From Halocynthiibacter styelae (lineage in GTDB: Bacteria; Pseudomonadota; Alphaproteobacteria; Rhodobacterales; Rhodobacteraceae): a stretch of 64,000 nucleotides of DNA. The notes beneath the pieces were generated by a model. The model was not told the DNA's origin, made no database searches, and worked only from the letters and a program-made list of their open reading frames with translations. The DNA lies in contig NZ_JADCKQ010000005.1 in NCBI RefSeq assembly GCF_016123485.1, positions 1-64,000 of the forward strand, in the 5' to 3' direction. Of this stretch, positions 7,300-15,812 are shown piece after piece; the stretch's first letter is position 1, and each line of letters opens with the position of its first letter. Both the position numbers and the translations under genes were made by a program.

Positions 7300-7539
7300 T
7301 TACTTCCCTTCAAGCGCCTCGATGCGGGCTTTCAGGGCTTCGTTTTCTTCGCGGGCTTTCTGCGCCATGGCACGCACGGCGTCGAATTCTTCGCGGCTGA
7401 CAAAATCGCGATCGGCCATCCAGCGGTCCATCAGGCTTTTCATCGCGGTCTCTGCTTCGGTCTTTGCGCCTTGGGCCACGCCCATTGCGTTGGTCATCAG
7501 CTGAGAAATATCATCAAGAACTTTGTTGCGGCTTTGCAT
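7300..7539 (-). CDS. ubiK: UbiK/YqiC-like accessory factor (BMFP domain)
   Basis: A 79-residue helical protein. The N-terminal KVLDDISQLMTNAMGVAQGA and the C-terminal coiled coil FDAVRAMAQKAREENEALKARIEALE are typical of the BMFP/UbiK family, which assists ubiquinone biosynthesis as part of the Ubi complex and associates with membranes. I place the start at 7539 because the family begins there; upstream codons overlap the lgt promoter and are unlike the family. It is divergent from lgt. Confidence 0.85.
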   Translation of the reverse strand: MQSRNKVLDDISQLMTNAMGVAQGAKTEAETAMKSLMDRWMADRDFVSREEFDAVRAMAQKAREENEALKARIEALEGK

Positions 7540-7712
7540 GGCTGACCCCGGATTGTCTGAAGGCGTTATGTTCCTGTCTATATGGGGCGCGGCACGCAAA
7601 AGCACAAGAGAGGAAGCGTCGCAGGTAACTGTGATGGCCCCGGCCCGCCGATAAGCGCCAAACACAGGCGCCCCCGGTTGACAGCCCCCGCCCTCGCAGG
7701 CAGGAAACCCGC

Positions 7713-8615
7713 ATGGAACATTACATCACCTTCCCGAATGTCAGCCCGGATATTTTCTCTGTCACGCTTTTTGGTTTCACCATCGCGCCGAAATGGTACG
7801 CCATGGCCTATATCACAGGGATCATCATTGGCTGGTTCATTGCGACGCAGGCCGTGAAACGCGTGCAGCTCTGGGATAAAGACGGCCCCGCGATGCAGCG
7901 CGAAAACATCGAAGATCTGGTGACCTGGATTGTGCTGGGCGTGGTTCTGGGCGGGCGGCTTGGCTATGTGCTGTTTTACAAACCGGATGTATATCTGGCA
8001 GATCCGATTTCTGCCCTGAAGATCTGGGAAGGCGGCATGGCCTTTCATGGTGGTCTGGCCGGGGTTCTGGTGGCGGTTATTCTGTACTGCCGCAAATACA
8101 AATTCGACCTCTGGAAAACCGCTGACATGCTGGCGATTGCCACAGCGCCGGGCCTTTTGCTGGGGCGGATTGCGAATTTCATCAATGCAGAGCTTTGGGG
8201 GCGTGCGACGTTGTCTCCCTGGGGCGTGGCCTTCCCCGGCATCGCCGCGCAGGATTGCCCGATTGATATGTATCATCCGGATGGCATCTGCGCCCGCTAC
8301 CCCAGCCAGCTTTATGAAGCCGGCCTTGAAGGGCTGTTACTTGGCACGCTTGTTCTGATCATGGCCTTTGGCTTTGGGGCGCTGAAACGCAAAGGGCTTG
8401 TGACCGGTGTGTTTTTCATTGGCTACGGGTTTGCACGGATGTTTGTGGAATATTTCCGTCAGGCGGATGAACAGTTTATCACATCCGATAATCCGCTGGG
8501 TCTTGTAATCCGTCTGGGAGACACAGGCCTGTCCATGGGCCAGCTTTTGTCCCTGCCGATGGTCATTTTCGGCATAGTGGTGCTGATCATGGCACTGAAA
8601 CGGAACGCCGCCTGA
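7713..8615 (+). CDS. lgt: prolipoprotein diacylglyceryl transferase
   Basis: It transfers diacylglycerol from phosphatidylglycerol to the lipobox cysteine of prolipoproteins in the inner membrane. The 300-residue protein has about seven hydrophobic segments and the Lgt signature around residues 150-165 (LLLGRIANFINAELWGR). It also has the N-terminal KWYAMAY motif, GGRLGYVLFY and, later, HPSQLYEA-like YPSQLYEAGLEG, and GFARMFVEYFR. It is the first gene of an lgt-midA-pgeF operon conserved in alphaproteobacteria; its stop overlaps the next start by one base. Confidence 0.97.
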   Translation: MEHYITFPNVSPDIFSVTLFGFTIAPKWYAMAYITGIIIGWFIATQAVKRVQLWDKDGPAMQRENIEDLVTWIVLGVVLGGRLGYVLFYKPDVYLADPISALKIWEGGMAFHGGLAGVLVAVILYCRKYKFDLWKTADMLAIATAPGLLLGRIANFINAELWGRATLSPWGVAFPGIAAQDCPIDMYHPDGICARYPSQLYEAGLEGLLLGTLVLIMAFGFGALKRKGLVTGVFFIGYGFARMFVEYFRQADEQFITSDNPLGLVIRLGDTGLSMGQLLSLPMVIFGIVVLIMALKRNAA

Positions 8616-9706
8616 TGTCTTTGCTGGACGCGCTGATTTCACGTATTCAGGCCAATGGCCCGCTGACTGTGGCGGACTATATGCAGGAATGTCTGCTACA
8701 TCCAAAGTACGGTTATTACGCGACCCGCGATCCGTTTGGTGCGGGCGGTGATTTTACGACCGCACCCGAGATTTCACAGATGTTCGGTGAGCTTCTGGGA
8801 CTGTGTCTTGCCCAGGCCTGGCTTGATCGCGGTGCACCCTCTTCTTTTATCCTCGCGGAACCTGGTCCCGGGCGCGGCACTCTGATGGCGGATATACTGC
8901 GCGCAACAGGTTCCGTGCCGGGGTTTCATGCAGCCGCAAAGGTGCATCTGATTGAGGCCTCTGCGACTCTGCGTGAGATCCAGAAAGAAGCGCTGAACGG
9001 CCATCAGATCACCGGGCATGACAGCCTGTCTGATCTGCCCGAAGGCCCGCTGTTTCTGGTGGCAAATGAATTTCTGGATGCCCTGCCCATCCGCCAATTT
9101 ATCCGGGATGGAAAGGGCTGGCGCGAAAGATGCATCGCATTGAACACCACACAGGATGCGCTGTGCTTTGGCATCGGCCCCGCCACAGATTTCCCGGCGC
9201 TCGCCCATCGCCTGGCGGATACAAAAGACGGCGATCTGGTTGAACTGAACGCCCCGGCCTGCGCCATCACCGCCGAGATTGCCCGACGTATCAAGGCAAA
9301 AGGCGGGCTGGCCCTTCTGGTGGATTACGGCGGCTGGCAGTCAAAAGGTGATACATTTCAGGCCCTGAAAGGTCATGCGTTTTCAAATCCCCTGGCGGAT
9401 CCCGGCAATGCTGACCTGACAGCCCATGTGGATTTTGAACCCCTGACCCAGGTGGCAACACAAGCAGGCCTGAATGTCAGCGGGCTGACCTTACAGGGCG
9501 TTCTTATGGAACGGCTTGGCATCACCGGACGCGCACAGGCACTGGCGCAGAACATGTCCGGTGACGCGCTTGAAAACCACATCGCCGCACATCGGCGCTT
9601 GACCCATCCGGAAGAAATGGGGACGCTGTTCAAAGCCATTGCGATTTCCGCGTCCGGCACGCCGCCGGCCCCCGGATTCAATCCGCCCGGCGCAAATTCT
9701 GTATAA
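8615..9706 (+). CDS. class I SAM-dependent methyltransferase, MidA/NDUFAF7 family
   Basis: A 363-residue protein of the family containing mitochondrial NDUFAF7, which methylates an arginine of a complex I subunit. The markers are YMQECLLHPKYGYYATRDPF with GAGGDFTTAPEISQMFGEL (residues 20-60), the SAM-binding LAEPGPGRGTLMADILRA (about 75-95), FLVANEFLDALPIRQF (about 147) and LVDYGGW near residue 235. It is translationally coupled to lgt (ATG overlaps TGA) and followed 22 bases later by pgeF. Complex I assembly is the likely role by homology. Confidence 0.93.
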   Translation: MSLLDALISRIQANGPLTVADYMQECLLHPKYGYYATRDPFGAGGDFTTAPEISQMFGELLGLCLAQAWLDRGAPSSFILAEPGPGRGTLMADILRATGSVPGFHAAAKVHLIEASATLREIQKEALNGHQITGHDSLSDLPEGPLFLVANEFLDALPIRQFIRDGKGWRERCIALNTTQDALCFGIGPATDFPALAHRLADTKDGDLVELNAPACAITAEIARRIKAKGGLALLVDYGGWQSKGDTFQALKGHAFSNPLADPGNADLTAHVDFEPLTQVATQAGLNVSGLTLQGVLMERLGITGRAQALAQNMSGDALENHIAAHRRLTHPEEMGTLFKAIAISASGTPPAPGFNPPGANSV

Positions 9707-9728
9707 CGATCTCTGCCGGAGTACCTCC

Positions 9729-10487
9729 ATGGGCCTTGAAATTCTGACCGACGACAGCCTTGCCCCGTTCCGCCATGGGTTCTTTACCCGTAAGGGCGGG
9801 GCCTCTTCGGGCATTTACGAAGGACTGAACTGCGGGTTTGGCTCTGATGATCAGGCGGATTGTGTGGAGATCAATCGTACCCGCGTGGCTGGCGCGATGG
9901 AGGTAGACGCAGATCACCTTTTATCTTTGCATCAATATCACTCGGCTGATGTTCTACATGTAACAGGTCCGCTGCCCCGCCCTTTGCCAAAAGCGGATGC
10001 CATGGTGACGGATACGCCGGGCCTTGCAATCGGGGCACTGTCGGCGGATTGCCAGCCGGTGCTTTTTGCTGACGATCAGGCGCGCATTGTCGGTGCCGCG
10101 CACGCCGGATCAAAAGGCGCATTGGGTGGTGTGCTGGAAGCCACAATTGATGCGATGGTGGACCTTGGTGCAACACGGGAAAACATCGCCGCCGTTATCG
10201 GCCCATCCATCAGCCAGGAGGCGTATGAAGTTGGTCCCGAGTTCCGCGATGAATTTCTTGCGCGGGATGACAAGTATGCCCGTTTCTTTGAAGCCGGCGA
10301 AGGGGATCGGTTCTGGTTTAACCTGCCAGGGTTTGGACAGCATCGCCTGGAAGCGGCCGGCGTTAAATCAGCGCGCTGGGTGCGGCACTGTACCTATAGT
10401 GATCCCGCACGTTTTTATTCCTGGCGCCGGGCCTGCCACCGGAACGAAGGCGATTATGGGCGATTGATTGCCTGTATCCGGGCCTGA
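9729..10487 (+). CDS. pgeF: peptidoglycan editing factor / laccase-domain protein
   Basis: A 252-residue member of the YfiH/PgeF family, which removes wrongly incorporated L-Ser from peptidoglycan precursors in E. coli and shows purine nucleosidase-type activities in relatives. The visible zinc ligands are His in LHQYHSADVL, Cys in LSADCQPVLF and His in GAAHAGSKGALGGVLE, all in the usual order. It also has AVIGPSISQEAYEVG and CTYSDPARFYSWRR. The start at 9729 follows GGAGTACCTCC and begins at the family N-terminus (GLEILTDDSL). It is the third gene of the lgt operon. Confidence 0.94.
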   Translation: MGLEILTDDSLAPFRHGFFTRKGGASSGIYEGLNCGFGSDDQADCVEINRTRVAGAMEVDADHLLSLHQYHSADVLHVTGPLPRPLPKADAMVTDTPGLAIGALSADCQPVLFADDQARIVGAAHAGSKGALGGVLEATIDAMVDLGATRENIAAVIGPSISQEAYEVGPEFRDEFLARDDKYARFFEAGEGDRFWFNLPGFGQHRLEAAGVKSARWVRHCTYSDPARFYSWRRACHRNEGDYGRLIACIRA

Positions 10488-10602
10488 TTTAGACTATCAC
10501 AAACATGGCGCAACTGTGACGCCCGGCAAGGGAAAACCCTGATCCGGTCAAATCCCTGCCGCTTTCCCGATGGATAAGCCTGTGAAAGACAGGAGTGCCC
10601 CG

Positions 10603-10746
10603 ATGGATCAGAATGCAAAGAAGCCGGACAGTCGCCTGGAAGAAAGCCGCGAAGCCCTGCTGCGGGATGCCGAAACAATCAAAGTGGAAATGCCCTGGGC
10701 CCGTGGTGCACGGCGTCAGGAAATGATTGAACGCCGCGCGAACTGA
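10603..10746 (+). CDS. 47-residue hypothetical protein
   Basis: A small ORF beginning with ATG six bases after AGGAG. The product is charged and helical (SRLEESREALLRDAETIKVE), then MPWARGARRQEMIERRAN. An in-frame ATG at 10570 lacks a good ribosome-binding site. It lies 115 bases after pgeF in the same direction and is convergent with the Lrp gene. No function is recognised. The good ribosome-binding site and regular codon use argue that it is real. Confidence 0.6.
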   Translation: MDQNAKKPDSRLEESREALLRDAETIKVEMPWARGARRQEMIERRAN

Positions 10747-10806
10747 AGCTTATCCGCCCTGATGGGCAGCCTTGCAAAACACACGCACAAAAGAAGCGCT
10801 GAGTTT

Positions 10807-11316
10807 TCAGAGACCACGTTCAAGCTGACGCACACGTTCTTCTAATACTTCAAACGGAACGCCGGGCACATCTTTCGCACAGCGGATCACAAGTGACGTC
10901 TTCACGCTGGCCACATTTTCCGCAGAGGTAAGTTCTTCTGTCAGGAAGCTCTGGAAAGTAGACAGGTCCGGCGCGACGCATTTCAACAGGAAATCCACTT
11001 CGCCATTCAGCATGTGGCATTCACGCACAAGCGGCCAGTCGCGGCATTTGCCTTCAAACACGCTCAGGTCTGCTTCGGCCTGACTGACCAGCCCGACCAT
11101 GGCGAACACCTGCACTTCAAAGCCAAGTTCGCGGGAATCCACATCGGCATGATAGCCACGAATATAACCGGCTTCCTCAAGTGTACGCACGCGACGCAGG
11201 CACGGCGGCGCAGAAATGCCAACACGTTTGGCCAGTTCAACATTGGTCATACGACCATCGGCCTGCAGTTCAGCCAGAATCTTACGGTCGATTTCGTCAA
11301 GTTTAGAGCCAGCCAT
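10807..11316 (-). CDS. Lrp/AsnC family transcriptional regulator
   Basis: A 169-residue regulator. The N-terminal winged helix-turn-helix (KLDEIDRKILAELQADGRMT through VGISAPPCLRRVRTLEEAG, residues 5-50) is the classical AsnC type. The C-terminal RAM ligand-binding domain follows, with CHMLNGEVDFLLKCVA near residue 105. The start at 11316 follows a GGCGGA sequence and matches the usual family start; a longer reading adds unrelated residues. It is divergent from trxB. The amino acid effector cannot be named. Confidence 0.93.
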   Translation of the reverse strand: MAGSKLDEIDRKILAELQADGRMTNVELAKRVGISAPPCLRRVRTLEEAGYIRGYHADVDSRELGFEVQVFAMVGLVSQAEADLSVFEGKCRDWPLVRECHMLNGEVDFLLKCVAPDLSTFQSFLTEELTSAENVASVKTSLVIRCAKDVPGVPFEVLEERVRQLERGL

Positions 11317-11576
11317 GAGATCCGCCTGAAGTTTAGGTTGTTTTTGCGACCCGCATAACGGGAGAATACAGCAGGTGCAACGCCCTTGCTGTTTTCGCGG
11401 ATCGTACGCGACCCGACCCATCTGCGCAATAATATTTCAACATCAGGTCGAAAACTTTACGTCGCGTCCATTGACCTGCCGCGCCCATAGATTTTTCGTG
11501 ACCACCGCGCAGACGCCCTTTCCCCCAGAGGCCCGCGGGCTTATATCCGTTGAAACAGAAATTAACGGAGTCTCCC

Positions 11577-12530
11577 ATGGCGGATACGCGGCACACCAAA
11601 GTTCTTATCATCGGTTCCGGCCCTGCGGGCTATACTGCGGGCGTTTACGCAAGCCGTGCCATGCTGGAACCCATTCTTGTTCAGGGCATGGAACCCGGCG
11701 GTCAGCTGACCACAACCACCGAGGTCGAGAACTGGCCAGGTCACAGCGAAATCCAGGGCCCTGACCTGATGGTCAACATGGAAGCCCACGCCCGCGCGAT
11801 GGGGACCGAGATTATCTCTGACCTGATCACATCCATCGACATGTCCAAACACCCGTTTACGGCCCAAAGCGACAGCGGCACCGTTTACACAGCGGACGCG
11901 GTTATTCTGGCAACCGGCGCACGGGCGAAATGGCTGGGCCTGGAATCTGAAGAAAAGTTCAAAGGCTTCGGCGTTTCCGCCTGTGCAACCTGTGACGGCT
12001 TCTTCTATCGCGGCCAGGAAATTGTGGTGATCGGCGGCGGGAATACCGCCGTGGAAGAGGCCCTGTTCCTGACGAACTTTGCCTCTAAGGTAACCCTGAT
12101 CCACCGTCGTGATGAACTGCGTTCCGAAAAGATCCTTGAAGATCGCCTGATGAAGAACGCGAAAATCGAACCACTTTGGTTCCACGAACTTGTTGAAGTT
12201 GTTGGCGATGAAAACCCGCTTGGCGTCACTGGCGTGCGCGCGAAACATGTGAAAACCGGCGAGATCACCGAAATCCCATGTAAGGGTGTGTTCGTTGCGA
12301 TCGGCCACGCGCCCGCGAACGAACTGGTAAAAGACACGCTGGAAACCCATATGGGCGGCTATGTTGTGACGAAACCCGACAGCACCGAAACCTCTGTGCC
12401 CGGTATTTTTGCGGCTGGTGACCTGACAGACCATAAATATCGCCAGGCCGTGACATCCGCCGGCATGGGTTGCATGGCCGCACTGGAAGCGGAACGTTTT
12501 CTGGCTGAACAGGATGGCGAAGAAGGATAA
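11577..12530 (+). CDS. trxB: thioredoxin-disulfide reductase
   Basis: It reduces thioredoxin with NADPH through FAD. The 317-residue protein has the FAD motif GSGPAGYTAGVYASRA at residues 13-28, the redox-active CATC disulfide in SACATCDGFFYRG (about 140), the NADPH motif VIGGGNTAVEEALFL (about 155) and the C-terminal FAD motif GIFAAGDLTDHKYRQAVTSA. The start at 11577 follows ACGGAG. It is monocistronic with a terminator downstream and is divergent from an Lrp-type regulator across a 260-base intergenic region. Confidence 0.97.
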   Translation: MADTRHTKVLIIGSGPAGYTAGVYASRAMLEPILVQGMEPGGQLTTTTEVENWPGHSEIQGPDLMVNMEAHARAMGTEIISDLITSIDMSKHPFTAQSDSGTVYTADAVILATGARAKWLGLESEEKFKGFGVSACATCDGFFYRGQEIVVIGGGNTAVEEALFLTNFASKVTLIHRRDELRSEKILEDRLMKNAKIEPLWFHELVEVVGDENPLGVTGVRAKHVKTGEITEIPCKGVFVAIGHAPANELVKDTLETHMGGYVVTKPDSTETSVPGIFAAGDLTDHKYRQAVTSAGMGCMAALEAERFLAEQDGEEG

Positions 12531-12561
12531 TCCTTCCGGGCGACCAATCGGAAAATCACGT

Positions 12562-12591
12562 AAAGGGTGGGCTTCGGCCTGCCCTTTTTTG
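12562..12591 (+). terminator. terminator of trxB
   Basis: The stem AAAGGGTGGGC pairs with GCCTGCCCTTT (two G-U pairs) around a UUCG tetraloop and is followed by a T tract, 32 bases after the trxB stop. Confidence 0.85.
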
Positions 12592-12719
12592 TTCTTCACG
12601 CCCCTTTGCTGGCTGTACCAAAAAGAACACAAAATTTACCCTGTCAGAACAAAAACCCTTTGCAGAATTGGGATCACACCCTATGTGTTCACGCATGAAC
12701 AGTTATTGAGTCGTATGTT

Positions 12720-14789
12720 ATGGCAACCCCCGTGACGAAATCCAATCTGACAGAGGAAGACCAGATCTTCCTGCTCCTGCGCCAGTTAGACACGGTGCCG
12801 GGTGCGTCTCAGCGCGCGACTGCGGCTGCGATTGGGATTTCACTGGGTCGCCTGAACGCCCTTCTGCGTGACGTGGCGGATGCGGGTCTTATCACCATCA
12901 GTGAACGCGCCGGCCCGGATAAACGCCAGCGGTTCGCTTATACATTAACCTCCCGGGGTGGCGCAGAAATGCGACACCTCACGGACAGCTTTCTTGCCCG
13001 CAAGCTGGCCGAATTTGAGGCTCTGCATGCAGAGCTGACCGGTACCACCAGCGGGCGTGTACCGTTTAAAAACAGGAACAGTATTATGGAAAACAACCTC
13101 GCCCCGATCCCGGAGCTTTATGTTTCTTACGAAAGTGCGCAGAAACTGAAAGTGGAAGCTGGCGATCTGACCAGCCATGACCTGACACCACGTCAGATCT
13201 GTGATCTGGAACTGCTGATGAACGGCGGCTTTAACCCGCTGAAAGGCTTCCTGTCCGAGGAAGATTACAACGGCGTTGTTGAAAACATGCGTCTGGCGGA
13301 CGGTACGCTTTGGCCGATGCCAATCACCCTGGATGTGTCTGAAGACTTTGCCGCCAGCATCGAAGCAGGCCAGGACATCGCCCTGCGTGACCAGGAAGGC
13401 GTGATCCTTGCGACCATGACCGTGACTGACAAATGGGAGCCAAACAAAGCCCGCGAAGCTGAAAAAGTTTTCGGTGCTGATGATGATGCGCACCCTGCGG
13501 TAAACTACCTGCACAACCAGGCTGGCAAAATCTATCTGGGTGGCCCTGTTGTCGGCATCCAGCAGCCTGTGCACTATGATTTCCGCGGCCGCCGTGACAC
13601 ACCGAACGAGCTGCGCGCTTACTTCCGTAAGCTGGGCTGGCGCAAAGTTGTGGCCTTCCAGACCCGCAACCCACTGCACCGCGCCCACCAGGAACTGACC
13701 TTCCGTGCGGCACGTGAAGCCCAGGCCAACCTGCTGATCCACCCGGTTGTTGGCATGACCAAACCTGGCGACGTTGATCACTTTACCCGCGTGCGTTGTT
13801 ACGAAGCTGTGCTGGATCAATATCCATCCGCAACCACATCCATGAGCCTGCTGAACCTTGCGATGCGTATGGCTGGCCCACGCGAAGCTGTCTGGCACGG
13901 TCTGATCCGTAAAAACCACGGCTGCACCCACTTTATCGTTGGTCGCGACCACGCGGGCCCAGGCAAAAATTCCGCAGGCGAAGATTTCTACGGCGCCTAT
14001 GATGCACAGGATCTGTTCCGCGCGCATCAGGAAGAAATGGGCATCGAAATGGTCGATTTCAAACACATGGTTTATGTGCAGGAACGCGCCCAATACGAAC
14101 CTGCGGATGAGATCAAAGATGCGGATGACGTGACCATCCTCAACATCTCTGGCACAGAACTGCGTCGCCGCCTGGCCGAAGGTCTTGAGATCCCGGAATG
14201 GTTCTCTTTCCCCGAAGTTGTGACCGAGCTACGCCGCACCAAACCGCCACGTTCCCAGCAGGGTTTCACCGTTTTCTTCACCGGTTTCTCTGGCTCAGGC
14301 AAATCCACCATTGCGAATGCTCTGATGGTCAAGCTGATGGAAATGGGCGGCCGTCCGGTAACACTGCTTGATGGTGATATTGTTCGGAAGAACCTGTCTT
14401 CAGAACTGGGTTTCTCCAAAGAGCACCGCGATCTGAACATCCGTCGTATCGGTTATGTGGCATCTGAGATCACCAAAAACGGTGGTATCGCAATCTGTGC
14501 GCCCATCGCGCCTTACGCCACCACCCGCCGCGCGGTTCGTGAAGACATTGAAAGCTTTGGTGCCTTTGTTGAAGTTCACGTGGCAACCAGCATTGAAGAA
14601 TGCGAACGCCGCGACCGTAAGGGCCTCTATAAACTGGCCCGTGAAGGCAAGATCAAAGAGTTCACCGGCATCTCTGACCCATATGATGTACCGGTTGATC
14701 CGGAACTGGCTGTGGAAACGGAGAATGTGGACGTTGATAACTGCGCCCACCAGGTTCTGCTAAAGCTGGAAAGCATGGGCCTGATCTGA
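12720..14789 (+). CDS. winged-helix domain fused to bifunctional sulfate adenylyltransferase / APS kinase
   Basis: One open frame of 689 codons. Residues 1-105 form a MarR-type winged helix like EPS-associated regulators (SQRATAAAIGISLGRLNALL). From Met123 the protein is a 567-residue Sat-CysC enzyme. Its ATP sulfurylase part has QTRNPLHRAHQELT and HPVVGMTKPGD (residues about 315-345), and the APS kinase part has the P-loop FFTGFSGSGKST near 520, LLDGDIVRKNLS and IAPYATTRRAVRED. It makes APS and then PAPS from sulfate. No stop codon separates the regulator-like part from the enzyme. The internal ATG at 13086 has its own AGGA sequence, so a free enzyme is likely produced as well. Enzyme identity is firm; the physiological use of the fusion is unknown. 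Confidence 0.9.
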   Translation: MATPVTKSNLTEEDQIFLLLRQLDTVPGASQRATAAAIGISLGRLNALLRDVADAGLITISERAGPDKRQRFAYTLTSRGGAEMRHLTDSFLARKLAEFEALHAELTGTTSGRVPFKNRNSIMENNLAPIPELYVSYESAQKLKVEAGDLTSHDLTPRQICDLELLMNGGFNPLKGFLSEEDYNGVVENMRLADGTLWPMPITLDVSEDFAASIEAGQDIALRDQEGVILATMTVTDKWEPNKAREAEKVFGADDDAHPAVNYLHNQAGKIYLGGPVVGIQQPVHYDFRGRRDTPNELRAYFRKLGWRKVVAFQTRNPLHRAHQELTFRAAREAQANLLIHPVVGMTKPGDVDHFTRVRCYEAVLDQYPSATTSMSLLNLAMRMAGPREAVWHGLIRKNHGCTHFIVGRDHAGPGKNSAGEDFYGAYDAQDLFRAHQEEMGIEMVDFKHMVYVQERAQYEPADEIKDADDVTILNISGTELRRRLAEGLEIPEWFSFPEVVTELRRTKPPRSQQGFTVFFTGFSGSGKSTIANALMVKLMEMGGRPVTLLDGDIVRKNLSSELGFSKEHRDLNIRRIGYVASEITKNGGIAICAPIAPYATTRRAVREDIESFGAFVEVHVATSIEECERRDRKGLYKLAREGKIKEFTGISDPYDVPVDPELAVETENVDVDNCAHQVLLKLESMGLI
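13072..13088 (+). promoter_or_regulatory. internal ribosome-binding site and start of Sat-CysC
   Basis: AGGA at 13073-13076 precedes the in-frame ATG at 13086 by nine bases. This ATG gives the normal N-terminus and length (567 residues) of bacterial Sat-CysC enzymes. It would allow the enzyme to be made independently of the upstream winged-helix segment. Confidence 0.55.
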
Positions 14790-14802
14790 CCCCCTGAAAC
14801 AA

Positions 14803-14833
14803 AGAAAGCCCCGGATATGAGCCGGGGCTTTCT
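14803..14833 (+). terminator. terminator of sat-cysC
   Basis: A perfect 12-bp stem AGAAAGCCCCGG / CCGGGGCTTTCT with a seven-base loop, 14 bases after the stop codon and followed by a short AT-rich tail. Confidence 0.8.
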
Positions 14834-14846
14834 ATTTGCACTAACT

Positions 14847-14890
14847 GGAAACTTCCAAAGTTTCCGGAACGTTTTCTTTCAAAGAAAACG
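14847..14890 (-). repeat. two adjacent inverted repeats at the 3' end of the PhzF gene
   Basis: GGAAACT/AGTTTCC (14847-14865, five-base loop) is followed by CGTTTTCTTT-C-AAAGAAAACG (14870-14890), an almost loop-free 10-bp palindrome. Both lie just after the stop of the leftward PhzF gene and probably form its 3' end structure. Confidence 0.5.
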
Positions 14891-14894
14891 GGTA

Positions 14895-15785
14895 TCAGAC
14901 TTCGAGAATTCCCCACATCAGAACCTTCCCCTGCCCGGCTACTTCGACACCAGCCGGCGCTTCACGTGAGCCAAGCACATTGACATACGCCGCACCAGGA
15001 CGCCCCATCCAGTGACCCTGTTCGGCCCGGAAGTCAGAGGTTTCGATAAGATTGTGATGCCAGAGATAAGCCGCCATACACCCGGTCGCAGACCCTGTAA
15101 AAGGGTCTTCTGGCGGCATAGGTGCCGGCAATAGTAAGCGTGAAAAAGTATGTCCGGCCTGGGTCTCCCCCCCAAGGGTCACAAGGAAAGGTTCCACCAG
15201 ATCAGCACGCGCTGTAACGGGCGGATTCAGCGCGGCCCAGGCATCAACATCAAGGCGTGCGCGGCGCAGGGCCTCTTTATCTCGCAACAGGGTGATACAG
15301 AACGGCGTGCCGGTTGAGACAATCTGCGGCGGCGCGATAATATCATCTTCATTCAGCCCATACATCGCGGCAATCACAGATTTATCCTGTATCGCACCAA
15401 ACTCTGGCGCGGGCTGAGTCATGGAAATCAGCGCATCCGGCCCACGCCCCGTCACTTTGATCGGCAGCACACCGGCCCCGACTTCCAGGGTGAATTCCGC
15501 AGCCCCCCCCGACAGATCAATCACGCCGCGATCAATCAGAGAAGCAACAGTAGCAATCGTCGGATGGCCAGCCATCAGAATTTCTTTATCTGCCAGGTAA
15601 TAGCGCGCACCGAAATCAGCGATATCGGATTCAACAATAAATGCGCATTCCGACAAGGATGTTTCCCGCACAAGCGCCATGCGATCGGCCTCTGACATAT
15701 CATCGGCTTCATGCACGACCACACAACCGTTCCCGCCAAATGCGTGATTTGTAAAGGCATCAACCCAGTCAAAACTATGTGGCAT
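14895..15785 (-). CDS. PhzF family isomerase
   Basis: A 296-residue protein of the PhzF/diaminopimelate-epimerase fold. The N-terminal FDWVDAFTNHAFGGNGCVVV and ARYYLADKEILMAGHPTIATV hold the family's catalytic region (the Glu is probably in SECAFI). The second half has EDPFTGSATGCMAAYLWHH and RAEQGHWMGRPG. The substrate of most non-phenazine PhzF proteins is unknown and there are no phenazine genes nearby, so a role in phenazine synthesis should not be assumed. It follows the OmpA-like gene on the same strand after 27 bases and may be cotranscribed. Confidence 0.92.
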   Translation of the reverse strand: MPHSFDWVDAFTNHAFGGNGCVVVHEADDMSEADRMALVRETSLSECAFIVESDIADFGARYYLADKEILMAGHPTIATVASLIDRGVIDLSGGAAEFTLEVGAGVLPIKVTGRGPDALISMTQPAPEFGAIQDKSVIAAMYGLNEDDIIAPPQIVSTGTPFCITLLRDKEALRRARLDVDAWAALNPPVTARADLVEPFLVTLGGETQAGHTFSRLLLPAPMPPEDPFTGSATGCMAAYLWHHNLIETSDFRAEQGHWMGRPGAAYVNVLGSREAPAGVEVAGQGKVLMWGILEV

Positions 15786-15812
15786 CCTGCAATCCTCCGC
15801 CGCTTCCGGCGT

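Noticed and set aside
11562-12632. 356-codon minus-strand ORF over trxB
   Set aside because: It is antisense to trxB, which has complete motifs and a good ribosome-binding site.
14895-15785. Phenazine biosynthesis role for the PhzF protein
   Set aside because: There are no other phz genes; most PhzF-family proteins have unrelated or unknown substrates.
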